Shown here piece after piece: positions 1-8,219 of a stretch of 36,951 bases of DNA. Origin of the DNA: Polyangium sp. y55x31. GTDB taxonomy: Bacteria > Myxococcota_A > Polyangia > Polyangiales > Polyangiaceae. Every line of letters begins with the position of its first letter. Position 1 is the first letter of the stretch. The notes under the pieces are model-generated. The model saw only the letters and a list, made by a program, of their open reading frames with translations, did no database searches and was not told the origin of the DNA. The position numbers and the translations under genes are program-made. Location of the stretch: positions 1-36,951 of the forward strand of contig NZ_JARZHG010000064.1 of the NCBI RefSeq assembly GCF_029946505.1, in the 5' to 3' direction.

Positions 1-123
1 TAGGTGTCCCGAGCCGCAAGGCTCCTAAAGACCCCTCGTAGACTACGAGGTTGATAGGCCGGGTGTGGAAGCGGAGCAATCCGCGGAGCTAACCGGTACT
101 AATCGGTCGTGCGGCTTGACCAT
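1..123 (+). rRNA. 23S ribosomal RNA, 3' end (partial)
   Basis: The first ~120 bases match the conserved 3' terminus of bacterial 23S rRNA: the block around 50-62 (GGTTGATAGGCCGGGTGTGG), the segment GGAGCTAACCGGTACTAATC near 86-105, and the closing GGCTTGACC at about 113-121. The gene starts before the window. The exact mature 3' end is set by pairing with the unseen 5' end, so the end position is approximate. No 5S rRNA follows before the terminator at 227-263. Confidence 0.97.
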
Positions 124-226
124 ACCTTTGAGGCAAACGTCGAGAGGCGTGCCCAGAGCTCGGGTGACGAGCCGGCGCGCGAACGCAGCAAAAAGACGCT
201 CTACATTCCGTTGTCCGGAGTGATCG

Positions 227-263
227 AAGCCCGCGTGAGGTTTTTCTCACCGCGGGCTTTTTT
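227..263 (+). terminator. Intrinsic terminator of the rRNA transcript
   Basis: A GC-rich stem (AAGCCCGCG-TGAG against CTCA-CCGCGGGCTT, one bulge) closes a T-rich loop and is followed by a run of T residues at 258-263, the form of a rho-independent terminator in the plus direction. It ends the transcript about 105 nt after the 23S 3' end. The T tract follows the stem only on the plus strand, so it serves the rRNA and not the convergent DUF488 gene whose stop is 8 nt further on. Confidence 0.88.
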
Positions 264-270
264 CATTCCA

Positions 271-729
271 TCACGCGGCCTCAGCGCCCGCGGCGGCCTC
301 GCGCTCGAGGATCCCGGCGAGCAACGTCCGATGGCACCGGGCCGGGTCGACGCAGGACGACGAGCAAAGCAAGGTCATCCGCTCGCCGAGGCGGAGGCGC
401 TCGGCGAGCGAGCGGATGCGGTCGCGCTCGGCCTTCATTTCGGCCCGGTACTGGCGCGCGAAGTCCTTCCACGGGAGCGGCGGGCCGCTCTTGCCCCGGA
501 ACGCGGCGAGAAGCTCCCGGCTCGGGGCCAGGTTCGGCTCCCAGACGTCCCAGGTCTCGTTTTCCTTGCGCACGCCGCGCGGGCGGAAGCGGCAGACGAG
601 CACACGCAGCCCGTCGTCGCGCTCGATGGGATCGTTCCACCGCTTCGTCTCGAGATGCACGCGCGCGGCCTCGTCCGGGCCGCGCGCCTCAGAATCCGCC
701 GTCCTCGCCGCTCGATGAGCCATGGCCAT
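271..729 (-). CDS. DUF488 family protein
   Basis: A 152-residue protein whose core from about residue 24 matches DUF488 (YeaO-like): an early VHLETKRW strand, the motif LRVLVCRFRPRGV, the segment WEPNLAPSRELLAAF, the helix PWKDFARQYRAEM and a C-terminal LLCSSSCVDPARCHR. The last cysteine/histidine-bearing segment is the most conserved part of the family. DUF488 proteins are small cytoplasmic proteins whose activity is not established. The start at 729 has a second in-frame ATG two codons on at 723 and no clear Shine-Dalgarno site, so the first ~20 residues are uncertain. It overlaps the small upstream ORF by 41 bp, which suggests coupling if that ORF is real. It converges on the rRNA terminator. 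Confidence 0.82.
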   Translation of the reverse strand: MAMAHRAARTADSEARGPDEAARVHLETKRWNDPIERDDGLRVLVCRFRPRGVRKENETWDVWEPNLAPSRELLAAFRGKSGPPLPWKDFARQYRAEMKAERDRIRSLAERLRLGERMTLLCSSSCVDPARCHRTLLAGILEREAAAGAEAA

Positions 730-913
730 TCGGGCCGGGCCGCGCCGGCCGACCTCCTTGGTGCGTCCCGCCGGGATGGTCGCCGATCTCGTACCGGCGC
801 GAGCTCTCCTCGGAGGAGATCCCGCCGTGCTGCGACTCGGCGATGCGCCGCTGGGTCTTCTCGTCGGCGTGCTCGGGCTGGTTTCGACCGGGATCCTTGG
901 GGGGTTTGTTCAT
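689..913 (-). CDS. Small hydrophilic hypothetical protein
   Basis: A 74-residue ORF rich in Gly, Ser, His, Arg and Glu, with no hydrophobic core, signal peptide or membrane segment. It begins MNKPPKDPGRN and contains QRRIAESQHGGISSEESSRR and a Gly/Pro-rich tail. Such composition is typical of intrinsically disordered small proteins. I recognise no family. It ends inside the start of the DUF488 gene (41-bp overlap, same strand). There is no good ribosome binding site before the ATG at 913, so it may be a spurious ORF in high-GC DNA; the ordered, non-repetitive sequence argues mildly for a real gene. Confidence 0.4.
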   Translation of the reverse strand: MNKPPKDPGRNQPEHADEKTQRRIAESQHGGISSEESSRRYEIGDHPGGTHQGGRPARPGPNGHGSSSGEDGGF

Positions 914-924
914 GCGACGTCTGT

Positions 925-970
925 GGGGCGAGGCCTGCAGAGCGCCAGTGTCCCTCGCAGGCTCCGCCCC
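925..970 (-). terminator. Hairpin downstream of ohr, probable terminator
   Basis: Arms GGGGCGAGGCCTGC (925-938) and GCAGGCTCCGCCCC (957-970) pair at 12 of 14 positions around an 18-nt loop. The hairpin starts about 11 nt after the ohr stop codon, as read on the minus strand, and lies before the next minus ORF. There is no T tract, so it may be an RNA-stabilising or rho-assisted 3' structure. Confidence 0.45.
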
Positions 971-980
971 GACCGAGACG

Positions 981-1397
981 TCAGGCCACGGAGAGCTTGA
1001 CCTCGATGTTGCCGCGCGTGGCCTTCGAGTACGGGCAAACCTGGTGCGCCGCGTGCATCAGCGCCTCGGCCTGCTCGCGCGGCAGGTTCGGGATGTGGCC
1101 GACGAGCTCCACCGCGAGGCCGAAGCCGCCGCTGTCATCCGAGCCAAGCGAGACCTTGGCCTCGATGTGCACGGGCCCGGTCTGCACCTTCTGCATGCGG
1201 GCGACGAGGGCGAGCGCGCTGCCGAAGCAGGCCGAATAACCCATCGCGAAAAGCTGCTCGGGGTTCGTCCCCTCCCCGCCCGGGCCGCCGACGCTCTTCG
1301 GCATGCTGAGGCCGAGATCCAGCTTGCCGTCGTCCGTCTTCACGCGCCCCTCGCGCCCGTTCGTCGCCGTCGCGCCTGCCGTGTACAGAACCTTCAT
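981..1397 (-). CDS. ohr: Organic hydroperoxide resistance protein, Ohr/OsmC family
   Basis: A 138-residue protein, the usual length for Ohr. It opens with KVLYTAGATATNGREGRV, the family's N-terminal strand, and has the two redox cysteines in their expected contexts: YSACFGSAL (Cys57) and VCPYSKATRGN (Cys121). These form the thiol pair that reduces organic hydroperoxides, normally with lipoylated reductants. The conserved active-site arginine lies in the REGRV segment. The ATG at 1397 is preceded by GAAAGGAGC at a good spacing, which fixes the start. It is cytoplasmic and monocistronic, divergent from the DUF1549 gene. I saw no MarR-type ohrR gene in the window and no clear OhrR operator in the 199-bp divergent region. 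Confidence 0.96.
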   Translation of the reverse strand: MKVLYTAGATATNGREGRVKTDDGKLDLGLSMPKSVGGPGGEGTNPEQLFAMGYSACFGSALALVARMQKVQTGPVHIEAKVSLGSDDSGGFGLAVELVGHIPNLPREQAEALMHAAHQVCPYSKATRGNIEVKLSVA

Positions 1398-1596
1398 GAT
1401 CCGCTCCTTTCGATGCGATCCCTTTTCGGCCGCGGGACCGCGGCTGCAATCGAAATCCGCGCGGATCCCGTGCTCCCGCGGAGCGTCCGCCGCACCGCTC
1501 GGGCGCGCGGCAGGACGTCCGCAGGCCCCGGACGCGAAAATCGCCGCATTTCACGTGTTCTCGGGTGCTGGCATCGGTCCTGCTTGGGTCGATCGC

Positions 1597-3360
1597 ATGC
1601 TTCGACGGACCTCTGCCTGGGTCGCGCTCGCCCTGCTCTCCGCCTGCTCGGGGGGCGGGACGGGTGGACTCCCCTCCCCCACCGCCGCGCCCTCGTCGCC
1701 GCACCCGACCACGGCGGCCGCGCCCGCGACGACGGACATCGTCGGCCGCATCGACGCCCTGCTCGATGCCGAATGGAAGGCCGCGGGTGTATCTCCCGCC
1801 AAACTCGCCACGGACGCGCAGTTCCTCCGCCGCGCCTGGCTCGATCTCGCGGGCACGTTGCCGCCGCCCGAGGTCGTCACTGCATTCCTCGCCGATCCCG
1901 CGCCGGACAAACGCGCCCGGGCCGTCGACGCGCTCCTCGCGAGCCCGCATTTCGCCGAGCGCTGGGCCGCTTACTGGGAAGACGTGCTCATCCGCGACAA
2001 GGTGAAGGGAAACCTCGTCGACCGCGCTGCGTTCCGATCCTTTCTACGCGCGCGGTTCGCCGAAAACGCGCCGTGGGATCGCGTCGTGCGCGACATCGTC
2101 GCAGCGACCGGGAAAAGCAGCCCCGGCGGGCCCGCGCGCGAGCGACGTATGGCCGCGCAGAGCGACGCGGCCGAGCCCGAGGCCGAGGGCGTGAACGGTG
2201 CGACGAACTGGGTCGTGCAGTACCGGGGCGGCGTCGAGGACCTGGCCGGCGCGACCGCGCGCACCTTCCTCGGCGTGCAGATCCAGTGCGCGCAATGCCA
2301 CGACCACAAAACCGAGAAATGGACGACCACGGATTTCCGCCGCTTCGCCGCGGCCTTCGCGCGGACCCGCATCAAGCCGATCGAAGAGAAGGAAAAGGGC
2401 ATGGCCCGCGCCTTCGAGGTCGAAGACGGCAAGCGCGGTCGGCCCGGAAAAAAGGCGACCGACGAGCAACGCGAAATCGCCACGCTCGCCCCGGCCGCGC
2501 TCGATGGGACCGAGCTCGCGGGCGAGACGCCGCGGGCCGAGCTCGCCGCTTGGATGACCTCGACGACGAACCCCTGGTTCAGCAAGGCGCTCGTCAATCG
2601 CGTGTGGGGGCTTTTCTTCGGGCATGGGTTCGTCGAGCCCATCGATGATCTGCGCCCCTCGAATCCGCCCCGCGCGTCGGCCGTGCTCGACGCGCTCGCG
2701 GCCGATTTCGCGGCGCACGGATACGACATGAAGCGGCTCTTGCGCACGATCTGCGCGACGCGCGCGTACGGGCTCGCAGGAGGCTCGCCCGCGGCGGAGG
2801 CGACCTGGGCGGCGTTCGCCCCGCGACCGCTGCCGGCGCCGGTGCTGCTCGACGCGGTCCTCACGGCGACGCGGCTCGATCCGTGGCTCGAGGACACGCT
2901 CGGCGAGCGGGCCGACGCGCTGCGGGCGAAGATGCGCGAGCGCTTCCGGTTCGTGTTCGACGTGGACGAGGAAGGCTCGCGCGCGGAGTTCGATGGGACG
3001 ATTCCGCAGGCGCTTTTGCTCCTGAATGGTCCGCTCGTCGGTTATGGCTCGACCGCGCTCGCGGGCGCGGCGCTCGCGGACGTGCTGGCGATGCAGGGCG
3101 GGGATGCGGCGAAGATCGAGGCGCTTTACCTGCGCACGCTCTCGCGCAGGCCCACGGCCGAGGAAACGGCGCGCTGGGTGAAGTTCCTCGACGAGGCCGC
3201 CGCAGCCCCGGAGGAGCCCGCTGCAAAGCCGAGCGGCCAGGGTCCGCTCGGCAAGATCGTGAAAAAACGAGGCTGGGTCGCGAAAACGCCGCGCGACCGG
3301 GCCTATGAAGACCTCTTCTGGGCGCTGCTCGATTCGAGCGAGTTCGCCTTCCAGCACTGA
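1597..3360 (+). CDS. DUF1549/DUF1553 domain lipoprotein
   Basis: A 587-residue protein. The start at 1597 gives a typical lipoprotein signal (MLRRTSAWVALALLSAC, lipobox LLSAC, Cys17); the upstream extension to 1303 is compositional noise. A low-complexity Pro/Ser/Thr linker leads into a DUF1549 domain (about residues 45-280) with IDALLDAEWKAAGVSPA, RRAWLDLAGTLP, HFAERWAAYWEDVL and the haem-like motif CAQCHDH (Cys231, Cys234, His235). A DUF1553 domain follows (about 318-570), with NPWFSKALVNRVWGLFFGHG and the ending YEDLFWALLDSSEFAF. These domains are best known from planctomycetes, where they pair with DUF1501 proteins; the biochemical role is unknown. The DUF1501 partner begins 14 bp downstream, so the two form an operon. 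Only one CxxCH-like motif is present, and it belongs to DUF1549, so this is not evidence for a c-type cytochrome domain. Confidence 0.92.
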   Translation: MLRRTSAWVALALLSACSGGGTGGLPSPTAAPSSPHPTTAAAPATTDIVGRIDALLDAEWKAAGVSPAKLATDAQFLRRAWLDLAGTLPPPEVVTAFLADPAPDKRARAVDALLASPHFAERWAAYWEDVLIRDKVKGNLVDRAAFRSFLRARFAENAPWDRVVRDIVAATGKSSPGGPARERRMAAQSDAAEPEAEGVNGATNWVVQYRGGVEDLAGATARTFLGVQIQCAQCHDHKTEKWTTTDFRRFAAAFARTRIKPIEEKEKGMARAFEVEDGKRGRPGKKATDEQREIATLAPAALDGTELAGETPRAELAAWMTSTTNPWFSKALVNRVWGLFFGHGFVEPIDDLRPSNPPRASAVLDALAADFAAHGYDMKRLLRTICATRAYGLAGGSPAAEATWAAFAPRPLPAPVLLDAVLTATRLDPWLEDTLGERADALRAKMRERFRFVFDVDEEGSRAEFDGTIPQALLLLNGPLVGYGSTALAGAALADVLAMQGGDAAKIEALYLRTLSRRPTAEETARWVKFLDEAAAAPEEPAAKPSGQGPLGKIVKKRGWVAKTPRDRAYEDLFWALLDSSEFAFQH

Positions 3361-3374
3361 GATCGGAGAACGCC

Positions 3375-4661
3375 ATGGATGACCGAGACGACCGCATGAC
3401 GAACGATCGCCGGCGCCTGCTCCAGGCAGGGCTCGGAGGGCTCGGAGCGTGGCTCGCGGGACGGTGGCTCAGGGCGCCCGAGGCGAGCGCGGCCGAGGCG
3501 AGTCCGGCAGCCGCAAAACCCCGCGCAGACGCCTGCATCGTGTTGTGGATGAACGGCGGGCCGAGCCACGTGGACACGTTCGACCCCAAACCAAATACGA
3601 AAGAAGCCGGGCCGTTCCGCGCGATCAAGACGAGCGCGAGGGGCGTGTCGATCTGCGAGCATTTGCCGCGCGTCGCCGCGGAGGCGCACAGGCTCGCGAT
3701 CCTGCGCGGCATGACGAGCCGCGAAGGCAGCCACGAGCGCGCACGGCAGCTCGGCCATACCGGGCACATCCCGAATCCGACCGTCGATCACCCCGCCCTC
3801 GGCGCGTGGGTGAGCGCGCGGCGCGGCGATCCGAAGGCCGAGCTTCCCGCGTTCGTGAGCCTCGGCGGGCCGAGCGCGAGCGGCGGTTTTTTCGGGCGCG
3901 CGCATGGTCCGTTCGTGGTGCGCGAGCCCGGGCGGCCGCCCGAGGACATGGCGTACGGGCCGGCCGTCTCCGCCACGCGGTTCGATCGGCGGCGCGCGGC
4001 CCTCGCGATGCTGGAGGATTCGTTCGAGAAAGAGACGCAAAGCGCGGCCGTGACCGAGCGGCGCGCGGTGTTCGCGCAGGCGGTCGAGATGATGCGCTCG
4101 CCGGCCGCGGCCGCGTTCGACGTATCGAGCGAGCCCGCGGCCGTGCGCGAGGCCTACGGCGACACGGCCTTCGGGCGCGGATGCCTCGCGGCGCGAAGGC
4201 TCGTCGAGGCCGGCGTGCCGTTCGTCGAGGTCTCGCTCGATGGTTGGGACACCCACGAAGACAATTTCGAGCGCACGAAGCGGCTCATGGGCGTGCTCGA
4301 TCCCGCGATGAGCACGCTGCTCCGCGAGCTCGCCGCGCGCGGGAAGCTCGATCGCACGCTCGTCGTGTGGATGGGTGAGTTCGGCCGGACGCCACGCCTC
4401 AATGGCCGAGGCGGGCGGGATCACCACCCCGCCGCGTGGAGCGCCGTGCTCGCGGGCGGCGGCATACGTGGCGGGATCACGCTCGGCGCGACGGACGCGC
4501 AAGGCGAAAAGGTGGTCGAGCGGCCGGTCGGCGTGGCGGATCTGTTTGCCACGATCACCTCGGCGATGGGCCTCGATCCGCTCGAGACGGTTTCATCACC
4601 GGGCGGCCGGCCGATCACCCTGACGGACGGTGGGCAGGTCGTGCGCGAAATCGTGCTGTAG
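3375..4661 (+). CDS. DUF1501 domain protein, Tat-type signal
   Basis: A 428-residue protein. The N-terminus has an arginine-rich stretch ([10 protein letters not shown]) followed by a hydrophobic glycine-rich segment and an Ala-rich cleavage region, as in twin-arginine export signals. The rest is DUF1501, a member of the alkaline-phosphatase-like fold: [20 protein letters not shown] near residue 55, [60 protein letters not shown], and a conserved His-His before [11 protein letters not shown]. The Asp/His clusters are the likely metal ligands by analogy with sulfatases; no activity has been proven for the family. The ATG at 3375 has GGAGA seven bases upstream. It sits 14 bp after the DUF1549 gene, the standard partner arrangement, and both products are expected outside the cytoplasm. 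Confidence 0.93.
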   Translation: MDDRDDRMTNDRRRLLQAGLGGLGAWLAGRWLRAPEASAAEASPAAAKPRADACIVLWMNGGPSHVDTFDPKPNTKEAGPFRAIKTSARGVSICEHLPRVAAEAHRLAILRGMTSREGSHERARQLGHTGHIPNPTVDHPALGAWVSARRGDPKAELPAFVSLGGPSASGGFFGRAHGPFVVREPGRPPEDMAYGPAVSATRFDRRRAALAMLEDSFEKETQSAAVTERRAVFAQAVEMMRSPAAAAFDVSSEPAAVREAYGDTAFGRGCLAARRLVEAGVPFVEVSLDGWDTHEDNFERTKRLMGVLDPAMSTLLRELAARGKLDRTLVVWMGEFGRTPRLNGRGGRDHHPAAWSAVLAGGGIRGGITLGATDAQGEKVVERPVGVADLFATITSAMGLDPLETVSSPGGRPITLTDGGQVVREIVL

Positions 4662-4713
4662 ACGGCGATGGGGGTTTGTCCTCGGGAGGCGAACCTGTTA
4701 CGACACGGCCCCG

Positions 4714-5718
4714 ATGGCTGACCTCTCGTCTCCGATGAAGCACGCCGCCGGCTTCGACGTCACGCGGGCGACGGCGCAACAGCTCGAGGAACATCGCGCC
4801 GCGCTCACCGGGCATTGCTACCGCATGCTCGGATCGGTTTCGGAGGCCGAGGACGCGGTGCAGGAGACGATGCTCCGCGCCTGGAAAAGCTTCGCGCAGT
4901 TCGACGGCCGTTCGTCGCTACGCACCTGGCTCTATCGCATCGCCACGAACGTCTGCCTCGACGCGCTCGCCGATCGCTCGCGCCGCATTCGTCCGATGGA
5001 GTGTGGCCCCGTCGGCACGGTCGACGACACCCTCACCACCCTGCCCGCTTCGAGCTGGATCGAGCCCATCCCGGATGCGCGCGTGGTGCCCGACGACGCG
5101 ACGCCGGCCGAGCTCGTCTCGATGCGCCAGAGCATCCGCCTCGCGTTCGTGGCCGCGCTCCAGCACCTCCCGCCGAAACAACGCGCGATCTTGCTCCTCA
5201 CCGAGGTCCTCGGCTGGGCGGCCGCGGAGGTCGCCGAGAGCCTCGGCACCTCGGTCGCCGCGGTGAACAGCGCGCTCCAGCGCGCCCGCGCCACGCTGTC
5301 GACGCGTGACCTCACGGAGGAGCGCGCGCCGCTCGCGGACGTCCAGACGACCTTGCTCGATCGTTACGTCGACGCGTTCGAGCGGTACGACATGGACGCG
5401 TTCGCCGCGCTGCTCCACGAGGAAGCGACGCTCTCGATGCCGCCGTACTCGCTCTGGCTCAAGGGGCACGCCTCCATCCTCGCCTGGCTGACGGGGCGCG
5501 GCGCGGGCTGCCGCGGCTCGCGGCTCGTGCCGACGGCCGCGTGTGGGTCGCCGGCCTTCGGGCAGTACCGGCCGCCGCACGCGCCGGGCGAGAAATACAA
5601 GCCGTGGGCGCTCATCGTGCTGGAGCTGCGTGACGACCGGATCGCCGCGATGAACTCCTTCCTCGACACGGAGGCGTGGTTCCCGCGGTTCGGCCTGCCC
5701 ATGGAGCTCGAGCCGTAG
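4714..5718 (+). CDS. ECF sigma factor with C-terminal SnoaL-like domain (SigG/TIGR02960 type)
   Basis: A 334-residue RNA polymerase sigma-70 family protein, longer than a plain ECF factor. Region 2 spans about residues 20-90 ([40 protein letters not shown]). Region 4 spans about 140-190 ([20 protein letters not shown], then [17 protein letters not shown]). The remaining ~140 residues form a SnoaL/NTF2-like domain ([38 protein letters not shown]), as in mycobacterial SigG-type factors, where the extra domain replaces a classical anti-sigma factor. The start at 4714 fits the family N-terminus; the longer ORF from 4630 would begin inside the DUF1501 gene. There is no adjacent anti-sigma gene. 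The VOC gene 94 bp downstream is a plausible target or partner. Confidence 0.93.
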   Translation: MADLSSPMKHAAGFDVTRATAQQLEEHRAALTGHCYRMLGSVSEAEDAVQETMLRAWKSFAQFDGRSSLRTWLYRIATNVCLDALADRSRRIRPMECGPVGTVDDTLTTLPASSWIEPIPDARVVPDDATPAELVSMRQSIRLAFVAALQHLPPKQRAILLLTEVLGWAAAEVAESLGTSVAAVNSALQRARATLSTRDLTEERAPLADVQTTLLDRYVDAFERYDMDAFAALLHEEATLSMPPYSLWLKGHASILAWLTGRGAGCRGSRLVPTAACGSPAFGQYRPPHAPGEKYKPWALIVLELRDDRIAAMNSFLDTEAWFPRFGLPMELEP

Positions 5719-5812
5719 CCCGGCTCCACGGGTCGAACTTTTTTTCTTCGGACCGATGAGTTCGGATCCCCTGCGGGGTCCATACGCCAAACCTACCGGC
5801 ACGGAGGCGCAC

Positions 5813-6229
5813 ATGACCACGACCCGTTCTCGCATGCTCTTCGTCAACCTCGCCGTCAAAGACCTCAAGCGCTCGGTCGACTTCTTCACGAAGCTCGGCT
5901 TCACGTTCAACCCGCAGTTCACCGACGAAACCGCGACGTGTATGATCGTGAGCGAGCAAGCGTTCGTAATGCTCCTCACGGAGCCCAAGTTCCAGGGCTT
6001 CACGAAGAAGCAGATCTGCGACGCGAGCAAGTTCAGCGAGGGCCTCTTCTGCCTCTCGTGCGAGAGCCGCGAAGAGGTGGATCGGATGGTGAAGATCGCG
6101 GTGGAGAACGGCGGGTCGCAGGCGATGCCGACCCAGGATCACGGCTTCATGTACTACGCGAGCTTCTACGACGTCGACGGCCACCACTGGGAATTGATGT
6201 GGATGGATCCGGCGGCGATCCAGAAATGA
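5813..6229 (+). CDS. VOC (glyoxalase/bleomycin resistance) family protein
   Basis: A 138-residue cytoplasmic protein with two beta-alpha-beta-beta-beta modules of the vicinal oxygen chelate fold. The first has MLFVNLAVKDLKRSVDFFTK and LGFTFNPQFTDETATCMIVS. The second closes with YASFYDVDGHHWELMWMDP, which carries the usual C-terminal His/Glu ligand region. The sequence resembles lactoylglutathione lyase-like proteins of unknown substrate; the metal ligands look partly preserved but the reaction cannot be assigned. The ATG at 5813 is chosen over the one at 5756 because GGAGG lies at 5802-5806 and the family begins here. It follows an ECF sigma gene on the same strand. Small VOC and DGPF proteins are frequent neighbours of such sigma factors. 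Confidence 0.9.
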   Translation: MTTTRSRMLFVNLAVKDLKRSVDFFTKLGFTFNPQFTDETATCMIVSEQAFVMLLTEPKFQGFTKKQICDASKFSEGLFCLSCESREEVDRMVKIAVENGGSQAMPTQDHGFMYYASFYDVDGHHWELMWMDPAAIQK

Positions 6230-6242
6230 ACGTGTCCCGGGA

Positions 6243-6884
6243 TCAAGGGCAGACGCCGTCCGCTCCCGTGCAGAAATAGGTCATCTTGGCCGTCTCCGCG
6301 GGGCCACAATCCCCATCGTCGATCAGATTGAAGAGCAGCAATCCCGCCTGCTCGCATGCCTCGTACGCCGCGGCCTTCAGCATATCGCGCGGCTGACAGG
6401 TGACGCCGTCGCCCAGCGATCCGCTCGCGCAGATGGGCGGGGGCGGCGGCGGAGGATCGACCGGCGGCGGAGGATCGACCGGCGGATAGGGCGGCGGGGG
6501 CTCGGGACAACATTCGTAGTGCGCTTGCGTCGTCATCCAGCCGCAATCGCCGCCCTGGTAATCGAAGGCCGTGAAGGCGAGGCCATTCGCCTGGCAGATG
6601 GCGTACGCCTGGTCCTTCAAGATCCCCGGATCCTCACAGGTCGCGCTCTCCACGGTGCCCTGCAGGCAGTCGACCGGCGGCGGGGGCGGATCGACCGGTG
6701 GCGGCGGCGGCGGCAGCTCGCCCCCGCTCGCCTCCCCGTTTCCCTTGTCGCTGCCGTCTCCTTCGAGCGCGCCCTGCGCCGACTCGTCCCCACCACTCTC
6801 CTTTCGCACCTCGACCGTGCACGCGACGAACCCCGAAGCCAGAAGCGCGATCCCGAGGGACCACCATCCATTCGATACACGCAT
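6243..6884 (-). CDS. Lipoprotein with two cysteine-rich repeats and proline linkers
   Basis: A 213-residue lipoprotein. The ATG at 6884, with GGAGGT five bases upstream, gives MRVSNGWWSLGIALLASGFV and then a lipobox cysteine at 22. An acidic, glycine-rich linker and two proline-rich segments (about 57-71 and 128-150) separate two cysteine-rich units at about 73-126 and 152-213. Each has the pattern GxxxxxTCxxxxxLKxxAYxxC, then GL, then a GDCG motif, then an aromatic residue and Cys-Cys or Cys. The same unit occurs in the exported half of the membrane protein encoded just upstream (6975-8219). I recognise no named family. The last unit has lost the Cys-Cys pair (FCTGADGVCP). The role is unknown; exposure on the cell envelope and disulfide bonding are inferred. 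It is probably co-transcribed with the sigma/membrane pair, 90 bp upstream. Confidence 0.85.
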   Translation of the reverse strand: MRVSNGWWSLGIALLASGFVACTVEVRKESGGDESAQGALEGDGSDKGNGEASGGELPPPPPPVDPPPPPVDCLQGTVESATCEDPGILKDQAYAICQANGLAFTAFDYQGGDCGWMTTQAHYECCPEPPPPYPPVDPPPPVDPPPPPPPICASGSLGDGVTCQPRDMLKAAAYEACEQAGLLLFNLIDDGDCGPAETAKMTYFCTGADGVCP

Positions 6885-6896
6885 GAGTACCTCCGC

Positions 6897-6915
6897 GCGC
6901 CCCGCAGCGGGGCGC
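6897..6915 (-). promoter_or_regulatory. Leader hairpin next to the ribosome binding site
   Basis: A perfect 8-bp stem (GCGCCCCG/CGGGGCGC, loop CAG) lies 13-31 nt upstream of the ATG at 6884 and directly precedes the GGAGGT element on the minus-strand transcript. A second short hairpin (CGCGAGG/CCTCGCG, 6942-6958) lies just after the stop of the upstream gene. They could terminate or process the upstream message, or modulate translation of the lipoprotein. No function is proven. Confidence 0.4.
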
Positions 6916-6974
6916 CGTCGTAGCATCCGTTTTCCTTCAATCGCGAGGCCGCCTCGCGTTTCCTCTTTTTTTCG

Positions 6975-8219
6975 TCAAGGCCCGCAGCACGAGAAACCAA
7001 CCTTCGTGGCCTGGTCGACCGGACAATCCCCCGCGGACTGGATGTCGGCGAGCTGCAGCCCGAGCTCGCTGCAAGCCGCGTAGGCCTGTTCCTTGAGGAT
7101 GGACTTGTCGATGCAGGTCACGCCGTCACCGAGGGCGCCGCTTTGACAGACGAGCGGCGGTGGAGGCGGTGGCGGCGGCGGCGGCGGATCGACGATCGGC
7201 GGGCAACACGTATACGTCGCTTGCCGCGTCATCCACCCGCAATCGCCGGTCGTGTACTGGAAATCCACCATCTGCTGGCCCGCGACCTGGCACATCTTGG
7301 CGGCCAAATCCTTGAGCGAGGCCGGATCCTGGCACGTGGCGCCGTCGCCCACGGTATCGGTGATGCAGACGTCGACCTCGGGATCCGGCTCCATGCATTC
7401 GTAATCGGCGCCCTGGAAGAGGCCATCCCCGCACGGATCCACGTAGGCGATTTCGGCGAGGACGAGGCCATTCTCGTCGCAATCGAGCTCGGCGCGTTGC
7501 TTCCACGTCTCGGGCGTCGCGCAGGATGACGCCTGCGGAGGAGGAGCGACGGAATCGGGAGGCTTCGGCGCGCTCGTGTTCGGGCCGCGGATGCCGCCCG
7601 TCGCGCCGTAGACAGGCGCGCGGGATTCGCCGGGGAGAGCTTGCGCTGGCGACCAGAAAACGAGCCCGCCTTCTCCGTCCACGTCCGCGGTTCCGCCGGG
7701 CGTCATCGTGCGAGAACGAGGCCCCGGGGGCGCGTGCATATTCGGGCGTCGCGGGTCGTGATCGATCTGCCGCTCGGGCCCCGATTCGAACGGAGACGCG
7801 GAATCCGGCGCGCGCCACAGAGGCGACGGCGCGGGCGGCCGGGAATCCGGCGCGCTCGGAAGAGGACGGAGCGGATCGAAGGAGCGCGGGTTCGTCTTCG
7901 GTGCACGCTCGGAGGCCGGTTCCGCGTCCGGATCGGCCGCGAATTCGGTCTGTTTCGGCAAGACGAGCCCGGTGCGAGCGCGCGGCGTGTCGTCGTCGAG
8001 CGAAAGGAAAAGCACGGCGGCGCAGACCATCACGAGGGCCAGGGGACGCCCGAGCCCTCGCATCGACGGAATCCACGCGGCGCGCGGCTTCTCCACCGCG
8101 AGGCCTCGCAAGCGCGCGCCGAGCCGCCCCGCGAGCGCCGGATCCGGCGCAGCCTGCGTATACAGCTCGTCCGCGGCGCGCAGCCGGGCGAGCAGATCGT
8201 TCGGCGCGGGTGTGGTCAT
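6975..8219 (-). CDS. Single-pass membrane protein, candidate anti-sigma factor, with exported cysteine-rich repeats
   Basis: A 414-residue protein. Residues 1-57 are cytoplasmic-looking (MTTPAPNDLLARLRAADELY), residues 58-74 form one membrane segment (PLALVMVCAAVLFLSL), residues 75-232 are Pro/Arg/Ser-rich and disordered, and the C-terminus holds three cysteine-rich units: a degenerate one at 233-276, then 285-340 and 358-414. The last two have TCxDxxxLK, then GDC, then Cys-Cys, and are separated by a polyproline linker. The start ATG overlaps the sigma factor stop by 4 bp (ATGA), so translation is coupled. Topology and position are those of an anti-sigma factor. The N-terminus lacks the zinc-binding HxxxCxxC anti-sigma motif, so the assignment rests on context. 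The cysteine-rich part may sense an envelope signal (inference). Confidence 0.83.
   Translation of the reverse strand: MTTPAPNDLLARLRAADELYTQAAPDPALAGRLGARLRGLAVEKPRAAWIPSMRGLGRPLALVMVCAAVLFLSLDDDTPRARTGLVLPKQTEFAADPDAEPASERAPKTNPRSFDPLRPLPSAPDSRPPAPSPLWRAPDSASPFESGPERQIDHDPRRPNMHAPPGPRSRTMTPGGTADVDGEGGLVFWSPAQALPGESRAPVYGATGGIRGPNTSAPKPPDSVAPPPQASSCATPETWKQRAELDCDENGLVLAEIAYVDPCGDGLFQGADYECMEPDPEVDVCITDTVGDGATCQDPASLKDLAAKMCQVAGQQMVDFQYTTGDCGWMTRQATYTCCPPIVDPPPPPPPPPPPLVCQSGALGDGVTCIDKSILKEQAYAACSELGLQLADIQSAGDCPVDQATKVGFSCCGP

Noticed and set aside
124-226. 5S rRNA or tRNA between 23S and the terminator
   Set aside because: The segment has none of the conserved 5S stem or loop sequences and cannot fold as a tRNA cloverleaf by inspection.
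2287-2304. c-type haem binding site in the DUF1549 protein
   Set aside because: The CAQCH motif is part of the DUF1549 family signature; no other cytochrome feature is present, so haem binding cannot be claimed.
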